From RYN-230 sp963844695 (GTDB taxonomy: Bacteria > Actinomycetota > Actinomycetes > Streptosporangiales > Streptosporangiaceae): a DNA stretch of 64,000 nt. Every line of letters begins with the position of its first letter. The first letter of the stretch is position 1. The translations under genes and the position numbers were made by a program. Of the stretch, positions 16,406 through 25,000 are shown piece after piece. Under the pieces are notes generated by a model. That model ran no database searches. It was given only the letters and a program-made list of their open reading frames with translations, and was not told where the DNA came from. The stretch spans positions 124,001-188,000 of the forward strand of contig CAWJPL010000027.1 in assembly GCA_963844695.1 (NCBI GenBank), in the 5' to 3' direction.

Positions 16406-17158
16406 ATGCCCGCCGTGGCGTCCTGGCGGAGTTCCGGCAGGCGGTGGCGGACTTCCCGGTCGGGGAGCTCGAGGTCGCGGCGGAGCCGGCCGCGGGCCGA
16501 GGCGGAGCAGTCGGTGGCGGAGTCCGGGTTCCTGCTGCTCGGCGAGGTCCATGGGGTCCGGGAGAACCCGCTGATCATCGCGGCCCTGCTGCGCGAGTTC
16601 GGGCTGACCAGCCTGGCCCTGGAGTGGCTGGGTGGGCTGGCCCCGGTGGTGAGCGCGTTCCTGGCCGGGGAAGGGCTGGCGGATCATCCGCTGCTGTGGG
16701 CTGATGACGGCCGGATCACCGCCGGCCACCTGGCCGTGCTGCGCGAGCTGGCGGCCGCGGGCCCGCTGGAGCTGACCCTGATCGACGGGCTCATGGATGC
16801 GGGCTGGTCCTGGTCGCAGCGGGACGAGGCGATGGCCCGCCGCGTCCTGGCGGCCCCCGCCGCGGCCCGCGGCACGCTGGTGGTCGCGGGCAACGCTCAC
16901 ACCCCGGTCCAGCCTGCTGCCCTGGGCGTCCCGCTGGGCGCGGTCCTGGCGTCCCGACGGCCCGGCGTCCGCGAGATCCGGATCGACTACCGCGGCGGCG
17001 GTTACTACAACCTCGCACCGCGCCGGTTCCGGCCGCGCACCGGTTCCCGTCCCCTCTGCCCAGCGCTCGTTCTCCGCGGCGAAGACCTCACCCTCATACT
17101 CCCCGCCGCCAGCGAAGCGGTCGTGCCGCAGCGCCGCGGGCCGCTGGTCCTCCGCTGA
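16406..17158 (+). CDS. ChaN-like (haem-binding/Tiki superfamily) protein
   Basis: The core from about residue 35 matches the ChaN/EreA-like/Tiki superfamily: FLLLGEVHGVRENPLII carries the conserved Gly-Glu-x-His, with SLALEWLGG and VVAGNAHTP later. Members bind haem or act as metal-dependent hydrolases. The first 35 residues in this frame (Arg/Ser-rich) look wrong, whereas another frame at 16408-16500 reads ARRGVLAEFRQAVADFPVGE, a better N-terminus. A frame break at about 16480-16520 is therefore likely. It follows the YciI gene by 18 bp. Confidence 0.65.
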   Translation: MPAVASWRSSGRRWRTSRSGSSRSRRSRPRAEAEQSVAESGFLLLGEVHGVRENPLIIAALLREFGLTSLALEWLGGLAPVVSAFLAGEGLADHPLLWADDGRITAGHLAVLRELAAAGPLELTLIDGLMDAGWSWSQRDEAMARRVLAAPAAARGTLVVAGNAHTPVQPAALGVPLGAVLASRRPGVREIRIDYRGGGYYNLAPRRFRPRTGSRPLCPALVLRGEDLTLILPAASEAVVPQRRGPLVLR

Positions 17159-17182
17159 CCGGCGGGAGCGGCGGGGCGGGTG

Positions 17183-17992
17183 CTACGCGTGGTGGCGTCG
17201 CAGGAAGTCCAGGGTGCGCTGGTTGAACGCCTCGACGTTCTCGTAGATCGGGGCGTGCGCGCAGTCCTCGAACACGGCGACCTCGGTGCTGCCGCCGATC
17301 CCCTCGGTGAGGGGGTCGAGGAACCGGGTGGAGGTCACCTGGTCGTGGCGGCCGAAGGTGATCAGGGTCGGCGCCTGCACGGACCCCAGCACCGCCCGCG
17401 CGTCGTGGTCGAGCACAGCCTGGGACTGGCGCAGGAGCGCGTCCACCGGGGGCATCGGCCGGCTGCGGACGAAGTCGGCCAGGGACTCGATGTACTCCGG
17501 CCGGGCCGCGTACAGCTCGGGGGTGAAGCACCACGGGAAGATGCCCTGGATCACCATCTCCGTCACACTGCCCAGTGCCTCGGCCATGATCCGCCAGCCC
17601 CCGACCACCGTGCGCAGGAACGGGTCGCTGGCCGGCCAGGCGCTGTGCAGGGACAGCGACGTGACCCGGTCCGGGTACTTCGCCGCGAGCCAGATGCCGG
17701 CGGCCGCGCCCAGCGACAGCCCGGCCACGTGCGCCCGGTCCACGCCGGCGGCCTGCATGAACGCGGCGACGTCGTCGGCGAACAGTTCTGTGCTGTAGCG
17801 GCCCTCCGGCTTGCCGGAGAGGCCGGCGCCGCGCAGGTCCACGGTGTAACAGGTGAAGCTCTTCGCGTAGTCGGCCACCTGGAACGCGTAACACGCCTGG
17901 TCGGCGGCCAGGTACGGGATGAGGACCAGGGGCTCACCCTCTCCCTGGACCTCGTAGTAGACGTCGATACCGTTCGCCTGGACCACCGGCAT
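17183..17992 (-). CDS. alpha/beta-fold hydrolase
   Basis: This is a 269-aa alpha/beta hydrolase. The N-terminal strand is DVYYEVQGEGEPLVLIP, the nucleophile elbow GLSLGAAAG (about residue 96), the acid region TFGRHDQVT and the catalytic His in FEDCAHAPIYENVEAFN. The layout resembles 3-oxoadipate enol-lactonase and meta-cleavage hydrolases. The ATG at 17992 follows GAGGAGGGG. It is convergent with the ChaN-like gene and divergent from the metallo-beta-lactamase-fold gene. Confidence 0.88.
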   Translation of the reverse strand: MPVVQANGIDVYYEVQGEGEPLVLIPYLAADQACYAFQVADYAKSFTCYTVDLRGAGLSGKPEGRYSTELFADDVAAFMQAAGVDRAHVAGLSLGAAAGIWLAAKYPDRVTSLSLHSAWPASDPFLRTVVGGWRIMAEALGSVTEMVIQGIFPWCFTPELYAARPEYIESLADFVRSRPMPPVDALLRQSQAVLDHDARAVLGSVQAPTLITFGRHDQVTSTRFLDPLTEGIGGSTEVAVFEDCAHAPIYENVEAFNQRTLDFLRRHHA

Positions 17993-18127
17993 CCGGATCC
18001 CCTCCTCGCTCCGGGGCGGCCCGCGCCGCCCGCCGCCGTAGCCCTGATCGTCCCCCCGCGGGTAACGTCGCGCCAGTACCCCGGCGGACGAGTGCCCCCG
18101 GGTGAACGATCTCCGGGAGGTCCGGCC

Positions 18128-19100
18128 GTGACGAACACCGACACCGTGCTGGGGTACCGGCGGCCAGCCATGCTGGGCGGCCCGGCCAGCCCGGACCCCG
18201 ACGCCCTCACCGTCCGCTGGTACGGGACGTCCAACTTCGAGCTGAACTTCCACGACCGGGTGGTGCTGCTCGACACGTTCTACGACCGCGGCCCGCGGAT
18301 GCGCGGGCTCGGCTTCCGGCCCGACGAGGTGGTCCGGGCCGACGCGGTACTGATCGGGCACCCGCACTACGACCACATCTCCGACGCGGCCCAGGTCGCC
18401 TCGGCCACCGGGGCGCCGGTGGTGGTGCACCCGCTCGGCGCGGACGTGCTGACCCAGGGCGGCCTGGACGCGTCGCGGATCCACGCGGTGACCGGTCGCG
18501 GCGAGGGCGACCTGCTGGAGTTCCCGGGGTTCACCCTCCGGGTCATCCACGGATTTCACGCCGACCTTACCCACCCGGAACAGCAGATGAGCCTGGAGGC
18601 CCTGCGCCAGGCCCGCGAGGTCTGGGAACGGGACGAGCCCCCGCTGAGCGCCGCGGAGGAGGCGCACGCCGCTGCGGTGCTGCAGCGCGGCAACCATGGC
18701 CCCGGAGGTCTTCACCGAGGGCACGATGTGCCTGGTCATCGACATCGACGGCTACCGGATCGTCTACCGGGACAGCGGCGGCCCGGTCAGCGAGGAGGAG
18801 CGCGCCTTCTTCGCGGCCAGCCCCGGCTGCGACCTCGCCATCGTGGGCTTCATCGGCCGCCCGCTGGTCCGCCGCCAGCTCCAGGAGGCGACCATGCCGC
18901 TCATCGAGACCTACCAGCCCCGGGCGGTCATCCCCTGCCATCACGACGACCTCTACCCGGTGTTCATCGACCTGGCCACCGAGCCGCTGAAGATGCGGGT
19001 GCACGAGCAGTTCCCGGCGGCGAGCACCATCCAGCCGGTCTACGTCGAACCGGTGACGATAGGCATGAAGTCCCAGATCATCACCGTCGGCGACCTCTGA
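18128..19100 (+). CDS. metallo-beta-lactamase-fold (UlaG-like) hydrolase, frameshifted
   Basis: This is an MBL-fold protein of about 323 aa after removal of one base. The first frame gives VRWYGTSNFELNF, the metal motif GHPHYDHISDA (HxHxDH) and HGFHADLTHPEQQ. At 18694-18695 an extra C breaks the frame, and the second frame resumes as MAPEVFTEGTMCLVIDIDGY and PRAVIPCHHDDLYP, which supplies the last metal ligand. The fold matches UlaG/L-ascorbate-6-P lactonase-like or lipase-linked MBL proteins; the substrate is unknown. The GTG at 18128 follows GGGAGG. Confidence 0.82.
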
Positions 19101-19214
19101 CGTCCCGTACCGCGCCGCTGCCACGCGTTATCTGTTCGTTTCTGCTCCCAAAGATGGGAGGTGATCCGAACAGACAACGCGGGGGGCAGTGGCTGGCCGC
19201 GGCCCCGGCCCCGC

Positions 19215-19568
19215 TCAGGCGGGTACCTTGTCCAGGAAGCCGAGCACGGTGACGAGCTTGCCGTCGTCGCCGGCGACCGCCACGTCGAAGCCGACGATCG
19301 GCGGCTCGGCGCCCTCGGGGCCCAGGCCCCAGGTGAAGCGGGCCTGGTGGTGGTGCGCCTCGACGGGGCCGGCCAGGGAGAACACGAAGCCGGGGAACTG
19401 GGCCTGCGCGGCGGCGATCGTCGCGTCGATGGCGTCCCGGCCGTGCGCCTCGGCCAGCGGGTCGACGTAGCTGGCGTCGGCGGCCCAGGTGCCGTCGATC
19501 AGCTTGCGGCGGGCCGCCGGGTCGGTCTCGTTCCAGCAGTCGAGGTACTGGGCGATCAGGTCGTTCAT
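19215..19568 (-). CDS. NTF2-like (SnoaL-type) protein
   Basis: This 117-aa NTF2-like protein starts with NDLIAQYLDCWNETDPAARR, followed by WAADASYVDPLAEAHGRDAI and the beta core HHHQARFTWGLGPEG. It has the size and sequence of the stand-alone polyketide-cyclase-like proteins that XRE/MmyB regulators control in actinobacteria. It is divergent from such a regulator (19760), with a paired palindrome in between. The ATG at 19568 follows AAAGGCAAT. Confidence 0.85.
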   Translation of the reverse strand: MNDLIAQYLDCWNETDPAARRKLIDGTWAADASYVDPLAEAHGRDAIDATIAAAQAQFPGFVFSLAGPVEAHHHQARFTWGLGPEGAEPPIVGFDVAVAGDDGKLVTVLGFLDKVPA

Positions 19569-19680
19569 CGGATTGCCTTTCGTGGTCGGTCCGGCCTGCC
19601 TGGCGTGGCCCGCCCGCTCTGGGCGGTGCGGTCCGGACGGTGCGGTCGGGCTCATCCTGCGGAGCGCCCCGGGCCGGTGT

Positions 19681-19726
19681 CGATTACCTGGGAGGTCATG
19701 CGCGGCCATGACCTGAGAGGTAATCG
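19681..19726. promoter_or_regulatory. paired palindromic operator of the XRE/MmyB regulator
   Basis: Two ACCT-N3-AGGT palindromes, ACCTGGGAGGT (19686-19696) and ACCTGAGAGGT (19711-19721), are arranged as mirror images. The whole 46-bp block is an inverted repeat with 20-bp arms matching at 17 positions. It lies upstream of the TAACGT -10 (19747) of the XRE gene and in the promoter region of the divergent NTF2-like gene. Confidence 0.7.
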
Positions 19727-19746
19727 CGCCGCCGCGGGCACGCCGC

Positions 19747-19752
19747 TAACGT
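19747..19752 (+). promoter_or_regulatory. -10 element TAACGT, leaderless
   Basis: TAACGT ends seven bases before the ATG at 19760, and no Shine-Dalgarno is present. The palindromic operator ends 20 bp upstream, overlapping the expected -35 position. Confidence 0.55.
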
Positions 19753-19759
19753 CGGGTTC

Positions 19760-20554
19760 ATGGTGACCATGACCTGGCCCGCGCCGGACCCCCGTCCCGT
19801 CGGCGAGCTGCTGCGCGAATGGCGCGAGCGGCGCCGGATCAGCCAGCTCGACCTGGCCATCGAGGCCGAGGTGTCCGCACGCCACCTCAGCTTCGTGGAG
19901 ACCGGGCGCTCGCGGCCGACCCCCGCGATGATCCTGCGGCTGACCGAGCACCTCGGCGTTCCGCTGCGGGAACGCAACACGCTGCTGCTGGCCGGCGGCT
20001 ACGCCCCGGCCTACCCGCAGCACGGGCTGGACGAGCCGGAGCTGACCAGCGTGCGCGAGGCCCTGCGCCAGGTGCTGGCCGGCCATGAGCCGTACCCGGC
20101 GGTCCTGGTGGACCGCTGGTGGGAACTGCTCGACGGCAACGCGGGCCTCGCGCTGCTCGTCGAGGGATGTGCTCCCTGGCTGCTCGAACCGCCGGTGAAC
20201 GTGCTCCGGCTGGCCCTGCACCCGGAGGGGATGGCGCCGCGGATCGCGAACCTGGCCGAATGGCGGGGCCACCTGCTGACCCAGCTCCAGCACCGGGCCC
20301 AGGCCCTCGGAGATCAGCGGCTGCGCGATCTGCGCGAGGAGCTGCTCGGCTATCCGGGCGGGATGACCGAGGCGGCCTCGCCCGCCGGGGTCGTGCTGCC
20401 CCTGCGCTACCGGCGCGACGGGCAGGAACTCGCGCTGTTCAGCATCAGCGCCGCGGTCGGCACGGCGACCGACGTGACCGTGGAAGAACTGGCCATCGAG
20501 GCGTTCTACCCCGCCGACGCGGCGACGGCCCAGATCCTGCGGTCCCTGGGATGA
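19760..20554 (+). CDS. XRE-family regulator with MmyB-like ligand domain
   Basis: This 264-aa regulator has an N-terminal XRE HTH (REWRERRRISQLDLAIEA, then VSARHLSFVETGRSRPTPAM, residues 20-60) and a C-terminal MmyB-like PAS-related domain (ERNTLLLAGGYAPAY, HPEGMAPRIANLAEW). MmyB-type proteins bind fatty-acid-like ligands and usually repress an adjacent oxidoreductase or SnoaL-type gene, here the divergent NTF2-like gene. The mRNA is probably leaderless. The stop codon is the first of four TGAs in a 17-bp tandem array. Confidence 0.92.
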   Translation: MVTMTWPAPDPRPVGELLREWRERRRISQLDLAIEAEVSARHLSFVETGRSRPTPAMILRLTEHLGVPLRERNTLLLAGGYAPAYPQHGLDEPELTSVREALRQVLAGHEPYPAVLVDRWWELLDGNAGLALLVEGCAPWLLEPPVNVLRLALHPEGMAPRIANLAEWRGHLLTQLQHRAQALGDQRLRDLREELLGYPGGMTEAASPAGVVLPLRYRRDGQELALFSISAAVGTATDVTVEELAIEAFYPADAATAQILRSLG

Positions 20555-20609
20555 CCGCCTTCCCGGGATGACTGCCTTCCCGGGATGACGGCATTCCCGG
20601 GATGACCGG
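20548..20609 (+). repeat. 17-bp tandem repeat over the XRE stop codon
   Basis: There are 3.6 copies of GGGATGACNGCCTTCCC (third copy GCATTCCC). The first copy contains the XRE stop codon. TGA recurs every 17 bp (20552, 20569, 20586, 20603), so all three forward frames are closed. Confidence 0.88.
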
Positions 20610-20671
20610 GGCCCGCGCGGCAGACTCGCCTACAGTGGCCGGGCAAGCGCGAGGCGGCCCCGGGAGGACGG

Positions 20672-22067
20672 ATGAGGCAGGCAGCCGGGTGGCCCGCCGC
20701 TGGCGCAGCCGCAGCCGTCTCGGCTGTGCTGCTGCTCCTGCTGGGCGAGCCCCGGTGCCGCCGCGGCCGCGCGCCCGGCGACGCCTGCCGCAGTGGCGGC
20801 CACGGCCTCCCCGGCCGCGTCCGGCACCGCGTCACCCACCTCCTCACCCACCGCGTCGGCGACTCACCCGGGCCAGGCTCAGCCCACGGCTACCGCGCCC
20901 GTCGCGCCGCCTCCGCCGGCCACTCCCGTCTTCCCGCAGATCTTCCGGGTGCTGCCGCGGCCGTCCCGGGGCTGCCCGCCGCAGCTGGGCGCGCGCACAC
21001 TGCGTGACGAGCCGTGGGCGCAGCGGGCCCTCGACATGGCTGGCGCCTGGGCCGTGTCCCAGGGGCACGGCGTCACCGTCGCCGTGGTGGACAGCGGGGT
21101 GGACTACAGCCCCCAGCTGGCCGGGCGGGTCAGCGCGATCGACCTCACCGGCCAGGGCCCCCGGGACTGCGTCGGCCACGGCACCGCCGTGGCCAGTCTC
21201 ATCGCGGCGAGCGACGCGCGGGCCCGGGGCGTCCCGTTCTACGGGGTCGCCCCCGCCGCCCGGATCCTGTCGGTCAAGGTCAACACGGGGGAGACCGGGT
21301 TCTCGCGGCTGCTGGCCCAGGGCATCCGGGACGCCGCGATCGCCGGGGCGCAGGTCATCAACGTGTCGGTGCAGACCGCCGTGAGCTCTCCCGCGCTGCG
21401 CTCGGCCGTCGCCTTCGCGCTGCGCCGGGACGCCGTGGTCGTCGCGGCGGCCGGCAACGACAACCCGGGCAGCGGCGTCGGCCCTTACTACCCGGCCAGC
21501 TACCCCGGGGTGATCTCGGTGGGCGCGGTGGACCAGGCCGGGACGCTGACCAGCTACACCGACCGGAAGACCAGGGTCTCGGTGACCGCGCCGGGCGCGA
21601 ACATCGCCAGCGCGTGGCCCGGCGGGTACAACCCGGCGAACCAGGGCACCAGCTTCGCGGCCGCCTTCGTCTCCGGCGTCACGGCGCTGGTCCGCGCGGC
21701 CTACCCGCGCCTGACCGCGGCGCAGGTGGTGCGCCGGGTGGAGGCCACCGCGGACGGCCCGGCCGGCGCGCACACCGGCGCGGGCCTGGTCAACGCGGTG
21801 CAGGCGGTCACCGGGGTGCTGCCCGAGCCAGCCGTCTCGCCCGCCGCGGCGGCTCAGCCGGTGGCGATCCCGCGTCCGGCCCGGCCCAACCCGTTCACCC
21901 GGACGCTGGCCCTGTCCATCACCGGCGGCGCGCTGGCCGTGGCGGTCCTGCTCGCCGCGGCCGCCTACGTGATACCCCGGGGCCGGCGGCGGCACTGGCG
22001 GGCCGCGGCCAGGACCGGGCGGGCGGGCCCGGCGCCGGACCGTAATCGGGAATCTTCTCCGCGCTGA
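20672..22067 (+). CDS. mycP: mycosin, type VII secretion subtilisin-like protease, frameshift in signal region
   Basis: This membrane-anchored subtilase of the ESX system is about 464 aa after repair. The start ATG 20672 (after GGGAGGACGG) gives MRQAAGWPAAG and a Leu-rich signal peptide. An extra G at 20743-20745 then breaks the frame, and the next frame reads ASPGAAAAARPATP, an ideal signal-peptidase site plus a Ser/Thr/Pro-rich linker. The catalytic triad is Asp in VAVVDSGVD, His in CVGHGTAVAS and Ser in NQGTSFAAAFVSG. A single C-terminal membrane span (SITGGALAVAVLLAAAAYVI) is followed by a basic tail. Mycosins stabilise the ESX membrane complex and process substrates. The gene converges on eccC, 13 bp apart. 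Confidence 0.92.
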
Positions 22068-22080
22068 CCCGCTAGTCCCG

Positions 22081-25000
22081 CTAGCGGATCGGCGGCCGCG
22101 ACGGTCCCGCCCCGACCGGGGCCGCCTCGCTGGCCAGCGCGGTCTGCACCAGGCGGGGAGCGCCCCGCCGGGCCACCAGGTAGCCGCGCCCGGGCGGCAG
22201 GGCCTGCGGCTTGACCCCGAACAGCTGGCCCTCGTCCTTGCTGGCCGACATCAGCAGGGTCGGCGTGCCCATCTCGCGCAGCCGCTGCACGACCGGCTCG
22301 AACATGGCCCGTCCCGCGCCGCCCGCGGACCGGGCCAGGACGACGTGCAGCCCGATGTCCCGGGCCTGGGGGAGCAGGTCCATGATCGGCAGCAGCGGGT
22401 TCGTCGCGCCGGCCACCAGGTCGTAGTCGTCCACGATCAGGTACAGGTCCGAACCCTTCCACCAGGACCTGGCGCGCAGCTCCTCAGCGGTCAGCCTGGC
22501 CGAGGGCAGCCGCTCCAGCAGCGCCTCCCGCGCGTCGTTCACCAGGGACGCCGCCGCGGGTGAGGAGGCGGCGTAGCCGATCCGGTGCGCGGTGTCCGCG
22601 GCGTCCAGCAGCGACCGGCGGTAGTCGATGACGATCAGCCGGGCCCGCTCCGGCGGGTACCGGGCCACGATGCCCTCGGCGACCAGGCGCAGCAGGTTGG
22701 ACTTGCCCGACTCCATGTCGCCCAGCGCGAGGAAGTGCGGGTCGGCGGAGAAATCCAGGCTCACCGGCGACAGCGTCGTCTCGTCGATGCCGAACGGGAC
22801 GGCCGCCGGGACCTGGTCCACGCTGGGCAGCCCGGTCACCGGGAACACCTCGGGCAGCATCCGCACCTCCGGTGCCCGCGGGCCGGTCCAGGCCACGTCG
22901 ACGGTCTCCACCAGCTTCCGCACCGCGTCCGCCAGGCCGTCGGTGGACGGCTGGCCGTCGATCCTCGGCAGCGCGGTCAGGAAGTGCTGGCCGTCCCGGG
23001 TCAGGCCGCGGCCGGGAGAGCGTTCGGGGACGTTCATCGCGAGCGCGCGGCCCATCTCCGACTCGTACGGGTCGCCGAGCCGGAGCTCGAACTTGGTGCC
23101 CAGCAGGTCCCGGATCCCCGGCCGGAACTCCGACCACTTGTTGGTGGCCGCGATCACGTGGACGCCGTAGCCGAGGCCCCGCGCGGCCAGCGCGGTGATC
23201 GCGGTCTCCAGCTGCTCGTACTCCTGCCGGACGGTGAGCCAGCCGTCCACCACCAGGAAGACGTCGCCGAACCCGTCGCCGGCGATCTCCCCGCTGGCCC
23301 GCATGCTCCGGTAGGCCGCGATCGACTCGATGCCCTGGCTGGCGAACTCGTGCTCTCGCCGGTCCAGCAGGGCCTGCAGCTCAGCGACGGTGCGGCGGAC
23401 CCGGTCGGCCTGCTGCCGGGTGGCCACCCCGCCCACGTGCGGCAGCCCGGCCACCGCCCCGACCGTGCCGCCGCCGAAGTCCAGGCAGTAGAACTGGACC
23501 TCCTCCGGCGTGTGCAGCAAGGCGAGCGAGCAGATCAGGGTGCGCAGCATGGTGGACTTGCCGCTCTGCGGGCCGCCGGCCACCCCCACGTGGCCCGCAG
23601 CGCCGGACAGGTCGGCCCACAGCGCGTCGCGGCGCTGCTCGAACGGGCGGTCCACGACCCCGGCCACCGCCTGGAGCCGGCCGCGCCACCGCTCGTCGTC
23701 GGTGGTGCAGCCGCGCGGCGTGATGAACAGCGGCGGCAGCAGGACGTTCAGCGCGGGCGCGAGGCCCAGCGGCGGCAGCCAGATCGGGCGCGCGGCCTGG
23801 CCCTGACCGGCGAGCTGGCGTACCACCCGGTCGAGCAGGCTTTCCTGGGGCGCCGTCGGGCCGGCGGCGCGGGCCGTGACGGCCTCGCCTGGTCTGGCTT
23901 CGGCTGGTCTGGCTTCGCTGGTCTGGTTGCTTCGGCTGGTTTTGCCTCGCCGGTCCCGTCTGGCGCGGCGTCCGCCGCCGGGATCTCCCGGGGGCTGATG
24001 TAGCCGGGGCCATACGGGACGACCATGGCCTGGTAGCGCCGCGGAGACGGTGGCTGCGCCGTCGCGTCCGTCTCCGCCGGGCCGGAGACGTAGGCGGCCT
24101 TGAATCTGGTCATGCCGGCCACGTCGATCTTCAGGTAGCCGCTGCCGGGGGCCGACGGCAGCTCGTAGGCGTCCGGCACGCCGAGCACGATCCGCGACTC
24201 CGCGGCCGAGAACGTGCGCAGCCCGATCCGGTAGGACAGCTGAGTGTCCAGGCCGCGCAGCCGCCCTTCCTCCAGCCGCTGCGAGGCCAGCAGCAGGTGC
24301 ACTCCGAGGGACCGGCCCAGCCGCCCGATCATCACGAACAGGTCGATGAACTCCGGCTTGGCCGCGAGCAGCTCGGAGAACTCGTTGACCACGACGAACA
24401 GGGTCGGCAGCGGGGTGAGGTCGGTTCCGCGTTCCCGGTCGCGCTCGTAGTCGCGGACCGACGCGTAGTTGCCCGCTGACCGGAGCAGCTCCTGGCGGCG
24501 GACCATCTCCCCGTGCAGCGCGTCCCGCATCCGGTCGACCAGCGGCAGTTCCTGCTCCAGGTTGGTGATGACGGCCGAGACGTGGCTGAGGTCCTCCAGG
24601 CCGAGGAAGGTCGCGCCGCCCTTGAAGTCGACCAGCACGAAGTTCAGCACCTCGGGGGGATGGGTCAGCGCGAGCCCGAGCACCAGGGTGCGGAGCAGCT
24701 CCGACTTGCCGGACCCCGTCGCGCCGATGACCAGGCCGTGGGGTCCCATGCCGCCCTGCGCGGACTCCTTGATGTCCAGCTCGACCGGCTGGCCGCTGGC
24801 GTCGAGGCCGATCGGCACCCGGAGCCGGCTCCGGGCCGGGCGCGGGCGCCACAGCCCCGGCAAGTCCAGCGCCTGGGCCTCGGCGATGCCGAGCAGCGCG
24901 GTCAGGGTGGTGTTCACCGCGAGCGCGTCCTCGCCCGGCGCGCCGCCCCGGGCCGGGCGCAGCGGCGCCAGCTCGCGGGCCAGGGCTTCCGCCTCCGCCA

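Noticed and set aside
17180..18127. Upstream extension of the metallo-beta-lactamase-fold frame
   Set aside because: It is antisense to a good alpha/beta hydrolase gene, and GGGAGG before GTG 18128 marks the real start.
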